A stretch of DNA of 64,000 nucleotides from DATCLS01 sp036563805 (GTDB taxonomy: Bacteria > Actinomycetota > Acidimicrobiia > Acidimicrobiales > VFJN01): positions 1 through 64,000 of the forward strand of contig DATCLS010000056.1 in the NCBI GenBank assembly GCA_036563805.1, in the 5' to 3' direction. Positions 16,050 through 25,063 of the stretch are shown piece by piece. How positions within the stretch are numbered: the first letter of the stretch is position 1; every line of letters begins with the position of its first letter. Below the pieces are notes generated by a model, which searched no databases, was not told the origin of the DNA, and worked only from the letters and a program-made list of their open reading frames with translations. Made by a program: the position numbers and the translations under genes.

Positions 16050-16170
16050 CCGGGATCGGCGGCCAGCGCCCGAGGCACCGACCAAGGCACCGCCCGAGGC
16101 GGTCACAGCCGAGGCGGCACAGCCGAGACGGTCACCCGGGAGGCGGTCACCCCCTCGGGGCCGCCGCCGC

Positions 16171-16176
16171 TACCGT
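16171..16176 (+). promoter_or_regulatory. -10 element of the histidine kinase operon (leaderless)
   Basis: TACCGT ends 8 nt before ATG 16185. Upstream, 16090-16160 carries imperfect repeats of GAGGCGGTCAC. Confidence 0.5.
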
Positions 16177-16184
16177 CACCGCCC

Positions 16185-17552
16185 ATGGCGACCTGGCAGC
16201 CCACCCGGCGATCGGACGCGGCCGACGTCGCGCTGACCGCGGTCCTGGGCGCCACGGCCGCCGTGTCGCTGCACATCGGCGGCGACCCGCTGATCGTGCC
16301 GGCCGAGATGGCCGACTACCACCGGCCGCTCGGCATCGCCGTCGTCACCCTGATCGTGGCGCCCCTGGCCGTGCGCCGGCGGTTCCCGCTCACGGTCCTG
16401 GCCGTGGTGACGGCCGCCTACGTGCCGTTGAGCCTCGGCCGCGTCCCCGAGCTGTCGGTGGCGCCCATCGCCTACTTCATCGCCTTCTACACCGCCGGGG
16501 CCTACGGCGGGCGCCGCCGCGAGCTGGTCCGCCTGGCGGCCGTGATCGTCATCTTCGCCCTGGTCGTCGAGGGCATCGCCGCCTCCAGCGACAGCTACGA
16601 GGGCAACGTCAACCCCTGGCTGATCAACATCCTCACGGCGGTGCAGAACCTCTTCTACCTGGCCGCCGCCTGGCTCCTCGGCGACCTGGCCCGAACCGGC
16701 CGGGAGCGAGAGGCGAAGCTGGTGGCGCAGGCCGACGCCCTGCGGGCCGCCCAGGCCGAGCGCGCCCGGCGGGCGGTGGTCGACGAGCGGGTGCGCATCG
16801 CCCGCGAGCTGCACGACGTGGTCGCCCACCACGTGAGCGTCATGGGGGTCCAGGCCGGCGCCGCCCGGCGGGTGCTCGACGCCCGCCCCGAGGCCGTGCC
16901 GGAGCTGCTGGGCTCGATCGAGACGGCGAGCCGGCAGGCGGTGGGCGAGCTGCAGCGCACGCTGGGCCTGCTCCGGGCCGACCCCGGCGCGTCCGGAAGC
17001 GGCGCCCGGGACGGCCGCCGGATCGGTGACGCCTACCCGGGCGGTGACGGCGACCGCGATGGCCAGCCCAGCCTCGCCCAGCTCGACGCGCTGGTCGGCC
17101 AGATGCGCGACGCCGGGCTCGACGTGGACGCCTCGGTCGAGGGCAGCACCGCCGGGCTGCCGGCGGCCGTCGACCTGTCGGCCTACCGGATCGTCCAGGA
17201 GGCACTGACCAACACGCTGAAGCACGCCGGGGCCGGCACCGCGGCCCGGGTCCAGGTGGCCCGGCGGGCCCGGGCGCTCGAGATCACGGTGGCCGACGAC
17301 GGCCGGGCGGGCGGCGGCGACCCGGCCGGCACCGGCCCAGACGGCGACGACGACGGCGGGCCCGGGGCCGAGGCCGGCGCTGGCACGGTCACCGACGGTA
17401 CCGACAGCTCCGGCGGGACCAGCGGCCACGGCCTGCTCGGCATGCGGGAGCGGGTGGCCCTGCTGGGCGGGGAGCTGAAGTACGGCCGGGCCCGGGGCGG
17501 CGGGTTCGAGGTCCGGGCCTGGCTGCCCCTCCCCGCCGGGGGTGAGGCGTGA
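16185..17552 (+). CDS. NarL-family sensor histidine kinase
   Basis: The protein is 455 residues. The N-terminal ~170 residues hold about five hydrophobic segments forming a membrane sensor without a large external domain. A coiled linker leads to the HisKA_3 dimerisation domain with the phospho-acceptor in RIARELHDVVAHHVSVM. The ATPase domain has the N box EALTNTLKHA and the G box HGLLGMRERV, interrupted by a Gly/Asp-rich insert (~40 residues). It overlaps the response-regulator gene by GTGA and probably senses membrane or antibiotic stress, given the ABC exporter downstream; that is inference. Confidence 0.92.
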   Translation: MATWQPTRRSDAADVALTAVLGATAAVSLHIGGDPLIVPAEMADYHRPLGIAVVTLIVAPLAVRRRFPLTVLAVVTAAYVPLSLGRVPELSVAPIAYFIAFYTAGAYGGRRRELVRLAAVIVIFALVVEGIAASSDSYEGNVNPWLINILTAVQNLFYLAAAWLLGDLARTGREREAKLVAQADALRAAQAERARRAVVDERVRIARELHDVVAHHVSVMGVQAGAARRVLDARPEAVPELLGSIETASRQAVGELQRTLGLLRADPGASGSGARDGRRIGDAYPGGDGDRDGQPSLAQLDALVGQMRDAGLDVDASVEGSTAGLPAAVDLSAYRIVQEALTNTLKHAGAGTAARVQVARRARALEITVADDGRAGGGDPAGTGPDGDDDGGPGAEAGAGTVTDGTDSSGGTSGHGLLGMRERVALLGGELKYGRARGGGFEVRAWLPLPAGGEA

Positions 17553-18214
17553 GCACCCCGATCCGCGTCGGCATCGTCGACGACCAGGACCTGGTTCGGG
17601 CCGGCTTCCGGCTCATCCTCGAGGCCGAGCCCGACATGGAGGTCGTGGGCGAGGCCGGGGACGGCAACGCCGCCCTGGACATGGTGGCCCGCCACCGCCC
17701 CGACGTCGTGCTGATGGACATCCAGATGCCGGTGCTCGACGGCATCGCCGCCACCGAGCGCCTGGCCGGCGAGACCCGGGTCGTGATCCTCACGACGTTC
17801 GAGCGCGACGACTACATCGTCGGGGCCGTCCGGGCCGGGGCCAGCGGCTTCCTGGTCAAGAACGCCCCGCCCGAGGAGCTGATCGCCGCCGTGCGCGTCG
17901 TGGCCGAGGGCGACGCGCTGCTGTCGCCGTCGGTCACCCGCCGGGTGCTCGAGCGCCTGACCGACGGGGCGCCCGACGCCGCGGCCGCCGCCCGCCTCGA
18001 CGAGCTGACCGAGCGCGAGACCGAGGTGCTGCGGCTGGTCGCCGCCGGCCTGTCCAACGCCGAGATCGCCGAGCGCCTGCACTTGGGCGAGGCCACCGTC
18101 AAGACCCACCTGTCGCGGGTGCTGACGAAGCTCCAGCTCCGCGACCGGGTCCAGGCGGTCGTGTTCGCCTACGAGAGCGGCCTGGCCCGGCCCGGCTCCC
18201 GTGGCCAGGTGTAG
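17549..18214 (+). CDS. NarL/LuxR-type response regulator
   Basis: The protein is 221 residues. The receiver domain has the acidic pocket DDQ near residue 11, the phospho-acceptor in VVLMDIQMPVLDG, and the Lys of FLVKNAPPEEL. The C-terminal LuxR helix-turn-helix is LTERETEVLRLVAAGLSNAE and following. The GTG start overlaps the kinase stop (GTGA), so the pair is co-translated. It probably controls the ABC exporter genes starting 135 bp downstream. Confidence 0.94.
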   Translation: MSTPIRVGIVDDQDLVRAGFRLILEAEPDMEVVGEAGDGNAALDMVARHRPDVVLMDIQMPVLDGIAATERLAGETRVVILTTFERDDYIVGAVRAGASGFLVKNAPPEELIAAVRVVAEGDALLSPSVTRRVLERLTDGAPDAAAAARLDELTERETEVLRLVAAGLSNAEIAERLHLGEATVKTHLSRVLTKLQLRDRVQAVVFAYESGLARPGSRGQV

Positions 18215-18222
18215 CCCGCTGC

Positions 18223-18320
18223 GGGACGGCGTTCCCTCGCCTGGGGACGGCGGTCCCGCCCACCGGGGGGACGGCGCTTCCCTCGCCCGGGGGACGGCGG
18301 TTCCACCCGCCGGGGGACGT
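18223..18320. repeat. Degenerate ~23-bp GGGACGGCG repeats
   Basis: GGGACGGC-led units begin near 18223, 18244, 18268 and 18291, with a partial fifth at about 18313, separated by 21-24 bp. They fill the spacer between the response regulator and the ABC ATPase. They could fold into GC hairpins (GGCGG/CCGCC) or serve as regulator sites spaced about two helical turns apart. Function unknown. Confidence 0.6.
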
Positions 18321-18349
18321 GCCGCGCCGGCGCCCGGTCGTACAACGGA

Positions 18350-19246
18350 GTGGTGTTGGAGCTCACCGACCTCCGCAAGCGGTTCGGCGACGTCACCGCC
18401 CTCGACGGGCTGTCGATGCGCGTCGAGCCGGGCCGCGTGCACGGCTTCGTGGGCCGCAACGGCGCCGGCAAGACGACGACCATGCGGATCGCGCTCGGCC
18501 TGCTGGAGCCCGACGGCGGCTCGGTGCGGTGGCGCGGCGCGCCGCCCACCGCGGACGACCGCCGCCGGTTCGGCTACATGCCCGAGGAGCGGGGGCTCTA
18601 CCCCAAGATGCGGGTGGCCGACCAGGTCGCCTACTTCGGCGAACTGTCGGGCCTGCCCCCCGCCGAGGCCCGCGACCGCGCCCGGCGCCACCTGACCGAC
18701 CTCGGCCTCGGCGAACGCCTCGCCGACCGGGCCGAGGAGCTGTCGCTCGGCAACCAGCAGCGGGTCCAGCTGGCCGCCGCCCTGGTCCAGCAGCCGGACC
18801 TGATGGTGCTGGACGAGCCGTTCTCGGGTCTCGACCCGGTGGGCGTGGACGTCCTGGCGGGCGTGCTGCGGGCCGAGGTCACCCGCGGGGCGGCGGTGGT
18901 GTTCTCCAGCCACCAGCTCGACCTGGTCGAGCGCATCTGTGACGAGGTGACGATCGTCGACCGCGGCCGGGTGGTGGCCGCCGGCCCCATCGGCACGCTG
19001 CGGGCCGAGCGGGCCCGGCCGCTGGTGCGGGTCGAGCTGGAGGGCGGTTGGTCGCAGTGGGCCGCCGACCTGCCCGGGGCCCGGGCGGCGCGGACCGAGA
19101 ACGGCGCGGTGCTCGTCGAGCTGGACAGCTGGGACGGCGAGGACCAGGCGGTGCTGGACGCGGCCCGCGCCACCGGCCGGGTGCTCCGCTTCGAACGGGT
19201 GGTCCCCTCGCTCGCCGACCTGTTCCGGGAGGTGGTGCAGGGATGA
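18350..19246 (+). CDS. ABC exporter ATP-binding protein (DrrA/NatA type)
   Basis: The protein is 298 residues: Walker A GRNGAGKTTTM, Q-loop region FGYMPEERGLYPKM, signature LSLGNQQRVQLA (a variant of LSGGQ), Walker B LMVLDEPFSGLDPVG, H-loop SSHQ. The C-terminal ~80 residues are the extra domain typical of ABC-2 exporter ATPases. GTG 18350 or 18353 is the start; TACAAC at 18341-18346 is a possible -10. The stop overlaps the permease start as ATGA. Confidence 0.92.
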   Translation: MVLELTDLRKRFGDVTALDGLSMRVEPGRVHGFVGRNGAGKTTTMRIALGLLEPDGGSVRWRGAPPTADDRRRFGYMPEERGLYPKMRVADQVAYFGELSGLPPAEARDRARRHLTDLGLGERLADRAEELSLGNQQRVQLAAALVQQPDLMVLDEPFSGLDPVGVDVLAGVLRAEVTRGAAVVFSSHQLDLVERICDEVTIVDRGRVVAAGPIGTLRAERARPLVRVELEGGWSQWAADLPGARAARTENGAVLVELDSWDGEDQAVLDAARATGRVLRFERVVPSLADLFREVVQG

Positions 19247-20547
19247 AGGCCGGCACCGTGGTGCGCCTGGTGGCCCGGCGGGAGGTCCGGGAGCGGGGCC
19301 GGTCCCGAGAGATGGCCGTGTCGACCGTGATCAGCCTGGTCGTCATCGCCGTCCTCGTCCTGGTGGCCGGCGCCGGCGACGACGGCCCGTCCTACGACGT
19401 CGGCACGGTCGGCGAACGCCCGGCGGCGGTGGCGGCCACGTTGGCCGAGCTGGCCGGAGCTGGGGCCGGGGCCGGAGACACCGTCGGCTCCGACGGCACC
19501 GCCGGGGCCGACGGCGCCGGCGAGGCGGACGACGGCGACGACGCGGCCGACGGCACCGCCGGGTCCGACGGCGAGGCGGACGACGGCGACGAGCGGGTCG
19601 AGTTGGCGGTCGAGCGGGTGGCCGACCGGGCCGAGGCCGAGCGCCGCCTGGCCGACGGCGACCTCGACGCCGTCCTCGTCGACGACGAGATCCTGGTCGA
19701 GGACGACCTCGACCGGGAGCTCGAGTCCCTGATCCAGGCCGCCCACCGCGAGGTGGCCATCGCCGCCGCTCTGGCCGACGCCGGGGCGACGCCCGACCAG
19801 GTGGCGGCCGCCTCCCCCCGGCCGCTCGCCACACGGGCGCTCGACCCCGGGGCCGACGCCGACGACGACCGGGTCGGGCTGGCCACCATCGGCACGTTCC
19901 TCCTGTTCACCCAGCTGTTCGGCTTCGGCTACTGGGTGGCCTCGGGCATCGTCGAGGAGAAGGCGTCGCGGGTCATCGAGGTCCTGCTGGCCAAGGCCGG
20001 GCCCCGGCCGCTGCTGGCCGGCAAGATCCTCGGCCTCGGGCTGGTGGGCCTGGCCCAGCTCGTCCTGTTCGTCGGCGTGGGCCTCGGCCTGGCCGCCGCG
20101 CTGGGCACCGTCGAGCTGCCGCCGGGCACCCTGCGGGTGGCGGTCGAGCTCATCGCCTGGTTCCTGGTCGGGTTCGTGGTCTACGCGTGCGTGTTCGCCA
20201 TGGGCGGGGCCATCGCCAGCCGGGTCGAGGAGCTGCAGGGCACCACCGGGCCGATCACGCTCGTCGCCATGGGCGGATTCTTCGCCGCCCTGGCCGCCGG
20301 CAACGACCCCGAGGGCGTGGTGGCCCAGGTGGCGACGTTCGTCCCGGTGGCGGCGCCCATGGTGCTACCGATCCGCAGCGCCGCCGGCGCCCTGCCGGCG
20401 TGGCAGGCGGTCGGCGCCGTGGCGCTGGTGCTGGCGACGGCCGGGCTCGTGGTCCGCCTGGCCGCCCGGGTGTACGCCGGCGGCGCCCTGTTCACCCGGG
20501 GGCAGCTGCCGGTGCGCGACGCCCTCGCCCGGGCCGGGGACGGTTGA
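19243..20547 (+). CDS. ABC-2 type exporter permease
   Basis: The protein is 434 residues. One membrane segment near residue 30 (VISLVVIAVLVLVAG) is followed by a large extracytoplasmic domain, then a cluster of five or six membrane segments from ~residue 210, with the NatB-like GIVEEKASRVIEVLLAKAGP motif after the second. The external domain contains an acidic Gly/Asp/Ala tract (~residues 75-125). It pairs with the upstream ATPase and two-component system, a common layout for drug or ion efflux. Substrate unknown. Confidence 0.9.
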   Translation: MKAGTVVRLVARREVRERGRSREMAVSTVISLVVIAVLVLVAGAGDDGPSYDVGTVGERPAAVAATLAELAGAGAGAGDTVGSDGTAGADGAGEADDGDDAADGTAGSDGEADDGDERVELAVERVADRAEAERRLADGDLDAVLVDDEILVEDDLDRELESLIQAAHREVAIAAALADAGATPDQVAAASPRPLATRALDPGADADDDRVGLATIGTFLLFTQLFGFGYWVASGIVEEKASRVIEVLLAKAGPRPLLAGKILGLGLVGLAQLVLFVGVGLGLAAALGTVELPPGTLRVAVELIAWFLVGFVVYACVFAMGGAIASRVEELQGTTGPITLVAMGGFFAALAAGNDPEGVVAQVATFVPVAAPMVLPIRSAAGALPAWQAVGAVALVLATAGLVVRLAARVYAGGALFTRGQLPVRDALARAGDG

Positions 20548-20611
20548 CGCCGCGCCCGATCATCAGCCCGATGGTCCGGCCCCGGCCGGGCGACGCCCCC
20601 GGGACCGAGCC

Positions 20612-21808
<1,197 letters not shown>

Positions 21809-21813
21809 GCGGT

Positions 21814-22641
21814 CTATCCCTTCACGGCTCCGGACGTCAGGCCCGCGACGATCTTCCGCTGGAAGATCAGGACGAGCGCGATGACGGGGATCGTCACCAC
21901 GACCGCCGCCGCGGAGATGGCTGCGGTGGGTTGCTGGAAGTACGACTCGCCGGTGAAGAACGCCAGCGCCGCCGGCACCGGGCGGGCGTTGTTGGTGGCG
22001 GTGAGCGAGATGCCGAAGACGAAGTCGTTCCAGGCGAAGAAGAACGTGAGGATGGCGGCGGTGAAGACGCCGGGCGCCGCCAGGGGCACGATCACCTTGC
22101 GGAACGCCTGCCACGGTGTGGCGCCGTCCACCTGGGCCGCCTGCTCCATCTCCCACGGGATCTCCCGGAAGAAGGCCGACAGCACCCATATCGACAGCGG
22201 CAGCGTGAACGACATGTAGGGCAGGATCAACCCGATCCACGTGTCGTAGAGCCCGAGCGACCGCCACATGTCGAACAGCGGGCTGACCAGCGCCACCGTC
22301 GGGAACATGGCGATGGCCAGGGCCGTCGACAGGATCAGCTTCTTGCCCCGGAACTGGAGGCGGGCGATGGCGTAGGCGGCGAACGTCGCCAGCACCACCG
22401 ATGCCACCGTGGCGATGAGCGAGATGCCGATCGAGTTGATCAGGGCCCGCTTGAACAGGTCGGTCTTGAAGACCGTGCGGTAGTTGTCCCACGACCACTC
22501 GGTCGGCAGGAACTGCTTGTTGTCGATGTCGGCGCCGGTCTTGAACGACAGCGACACGATCCACGCCACCGGGATCAGCGTGTAGACGACGATGAGGACC
22601 GCGGCGACGACCCAGCCGACCTTCTTCCAGGGGGACCTCAT
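21814..22641 (-). CDS. Carbohydrate ABC importer permease (MalG/SugB type)
   Basis: The protein is 275 residues with six predicted membrane helices. The EAA loop that docks the ATPase reads EQAAQVDGATPWQAFRKVIVP. The last residues are polar. It lies 5 nt upstream of the ATPase gene and 4 nt downstream of the partner permease. Confidence 0.93.
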   Translation of the reverse strand: MRSPWKKVGWVVAAVLIVVYTLIPVAWIVSLSFKTGADIDNKQFLPTEWSWDNYRTVFKTDLFKRALINSIGISLIATVASVVLATFAAYAIARLQFRGKKLILSTALAIAMFPTVALVSPLFDMWRSLGLYDTWIGLILPYMSFTLPLSIWVLSAFFREIPWEMEQAAQVDGATPWQAFRKVIVPLAAPGVFTAAILTFFFAWNDFVFGISLTATNNARPVPAALAFFTGESYFQQPTAAISAAAVVVTIPVIALVLIFQRKIVAGLTSGAVKG

Positions 22642-22645
22642 CGCC

Positions 22646-23539
22646 TCACTCCCCTCGCACCTGCGACAGATCCGTCTTGAAGCCCTTGATGAACAGCGCG
22701 GCGATGCCGAGCACCGACAGGAACAGCAGGACGGACACGGCGGAGCCCAGGCCGATCTCGGTCCGGCTGATCACCTGCCGGTAGGCCAGGAACGACACGG
22801 TCTCGGTGTTCTCGGCGCCGCCGGTCATGATGAAGACCGTGTCGAAGATCCGGTAGGCGTCGAGCGTCCGGAACAGCAGGGCGACCATGATCGCGGGCTT
22901 CATGTTGGGCAGCGTCACCCGCCACAGCCGCTGCCACCACGTGGCGCCGTCGACCCGGGCGGCCTCGCCCAGCTCCTCCGGCACCTGGGCCAGGCCGGCC
23001 AGGAGCAGCAGCGAGATGAACGGCGTGGTCTTCCACACCTCGGCGAGGATGATGACCGTGAGCGCCGTCCACCGGTTGGCGAACACGTCGCTCTCGATGC
23101 CGAACAGATCGTTCACGAACCCCGAGTTGAGGTCGAAGGCGTACCGCCAGGCGAAGGCGGCCACGACCGTGATGATCCCGTAGGGCACGAGGATCGACGT
23201 GCGGACCGTGCGCCGCCCGAACACCAGGCGGTGCATGACCGAGGCGAAGGCGAAGCCGATGACCAGCTCGATGGCGACCGTGACCACCGTGATGAACACG
23301 GTGGTGAACACGTCGGTCCACCACACGCTGTCGGTCAGGACCGTGACGTAGTTCCGCAGGCCGACGAACTCGCGGGCGTCCGGGTCGGTGATCCGGTAGC
23401 TGAACAGCGACTGGTAGACCGCCCGGAGCATCGGATAGGCGGTCACCAGCAGCATGACCCCGAACGCCGGTCCGGCCAGGTACCAGCCGAGCCGCTGCTC
23501 GTCGCGGGCCCGGGCCGTCCGCTCGCTGGTGGCCGCCAT
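22646..23539 (-). CDS. Carbohydrate ABC importer permease (MalF/SugA type)
   Basis: The protein is 297 residues with six membrane helices, the first at GWYLAGPAFGVMLLVTAYPM. The EAA loop is GEAARVDGATWWQRLWRVTLP. Its ATG overlaps the TGA of the substrate-binding protein gene (TGATG), implying coupled translation. Confidence 0.93.
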   Translation of the reverse strand: MAATSERTARARDEQRLGWYLAGPAFGVMLLVTAYPMLRAVYQSLFSYRITDPDAREFVGLRNYVTVLTDSVWWTDVFTTVFITVVTVAIELVIGFAFASVMHRLVFGRRTVRTSILVPYGIITVVAAFAWRYAFDLNSGFVNDLFGIESDVFANRWTALTVIILAEVWKTTPFISLLLLAGLAQVPEELGEAARVDGATWWQRLWRVTLPNMKPAIMVALLFRTLDAYRIFDTVFIMTGGAENTETVSFLAYRQVISRTEIGLGSAVSVLLFLSVLGIAALFIKGFKTDLSQVRGE

Positions 23540-24876
23540 CAGAGGAGCTGCTCGTCGTTCAGGACGCCCACGATCAGGTCGTCGGCGTCGGCGGGCGTCG
23601 AGTCGGGGTCCACGCTCCCCGGCGGGTGCCAGGTGCGCTGGATGGCCCCGCTCACGTCCGTGTAGTACGGCGTCAGCGGGCGGGGCGTGGCGTCGTCGAT
23701 CGAGTCGCGGATCAGCGACGCCATCGGATACTGCTCACGGATGTCGGGGTCGTCGAACACCTCGGCGCGGGACCCGGGGTTCCCCTCGCCCAGCATGTAC
23801 TCGATCTGGCTCTGGGTGGTCGTCAGGCACCGCACCGCGTCGACGGCCTCCTCCTGGTGGTCGCTGAACGCCCCGATGCCGAAGTTGATCCCGCCCAGCG
23901 GCGGGGCGCCCGGCTCGCCCTCCTCCACGCCGGGCACCCGGGCCCAGGCGATGTCGTCGACCACCGACTGGTCGAGCTGGCCCTCCTCGACGGCGGACTT
24001 GGCCGCCGAGTAGACGAACGGCCAGTTGAGCATGAAGCCGCCGTCCTCGGCCTCGAAGGCGGTGCGGGCCTCGTTCTCGAAGGCGTTGGTCATCCCGTCG
24101 GCCGCCGCCGGTGACCGGCCCAGGCGGCGGATGATCTCGGCGGCCCGGCGCCCGGCCTCGGAGTCGAGGGCCGGAGTGGCCTCGCGCCCGGCGTCCGGGT
24201 CCTCGATGATCTGCCCGCCGGCGCTCGCCACCAGCGAGTTGATCACGACCGTGTAGCCCTCGTAGCGGGCCCCGGTGATCGCCACGGTCGTGTCGGTCTC
24301 CTCGGCCGCATCGATCATCTGATCCCAGGTGATCGGCTCCTCGGCCGGGTCGATGCCCGCCGCCTCGGCCACCGACCGCCGGTACCAGAGCAGCTGGGTG
24401 TTGGCGTAGAACGGCGCCACGTACAGCTGGCCGTCCCACTGGGCGGCCTCGAGCGGGCCCTCGAGCACGCCCTCGGTCAGCGGCTCGGCCTCCTCCTCGG
24501 TGAAGGGCCGCAGGAACCCGGCCGCCGCGAACTCCGGCGTGAACACCACGTCGAGGCTCATAATGTCGATCGAGCTGTCGTTGGCCGCCAGGCGGCGGAC
24601 GAGCTGCTCGCGCTGCCCGCTGGCGTCGCGGGGCAGGGCCGTGGTCTCGATGCGATAGGCGCCGTCGGCCTCCTCGGTGCACCGCTCGGCCAGCGCCTCC
24701 TGCCCGCCGTTGTCGGGGTTGATGTACCAGTTGAGCGTCGGGGGGCCGCCGTCGTCGCCGCCCCCGCACGCCAGCGTGACGGCGCCCAGCAGAGCGACGG
24801 TCGCGGCCAACCCCGCACGGCGCCGCGACCTGCCTCGAACCCTCCGCCGCCCGCCTCCCTTGACGACATCAGGCAA
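23539..24876 (-). CDS. Sugar ABC importer substrate-binding lipoprotein (LpqY-like)
   Basis: The protein is 445 residues. The leader has a twin-Arg-rich n-region, a hydrophobic core and a lipobox TLAC, so the mature protein is lipid-anchored. The rest is a type-1 sugar-binding protein fold (LNWYINPDNGGQEALAERC, FYANTQLLWYRR, GGINFGIGAF). The order binding protein-permease-permease-ATPase matches mycobacterial lpqY-sugA-sugB-sugC, a trehalose recycler; trehalose or another alpha-glucoside is an inference. The TTG at 24876 was chosen because GGGGGAG lies ~8 nt upstream; a longer TTG frame starts at 24933. Confidence 0.88.
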   Translation of the reverse strand: MPDVVKGGGRRRVRGRSRRRAGLAATVALLGAVTLACGGGDDGGPPTLNWYINPDNGGQEALAERCTEEADGAYRIETTALPRDASGQREQLVRRLAANDSSIDIMSLDVVFTPEFAAAGFLRPFTEEEAEPLTEGVLEGPLEAAQWDGQLYVAPFYANTQLLWYRRSVAEAAGIDPAEEPITWDQMIDAAEETDTTVAITGARYEGYTVVINSLVASAGGQIIEDPDAGREATPALDSEAGRRAAEIIRRLGRSPAAADGMTNAFENEARTAFEAEDGGFMLNWPFVYSAAKSAVEEGQLDQSVVDDIAWARVPGVEEGEPGAPPLGGINFGIGAFSDHQEEAVDAVRCLTTTQSQIEYMLGEGNPGSRAEVFDDPDIREQYPMASLIRDSIDDATPRPLTPYYTDVSGAIQRTWHPPGSVDPDSTPADADDLIVGVLNDEQLL

Positions 24877-25063
24877 CGTTCTCGTCTCCCCCTTCCGGGA
24901 GGGGACGGTAACGCCCGCCCCGACGCTGTTCAACGAACTCCGTGATGGCCTGGCTACCCAGAGTTGCGGTCCGTTAGTCGTCGGTTGTCGGGGTTGACGT
25001 TGGGGTGATCTCGAGCCGCAGGCGGCGGGGATCCGAGGGAGCTCGGACTGTTCCCGGGGGCGG

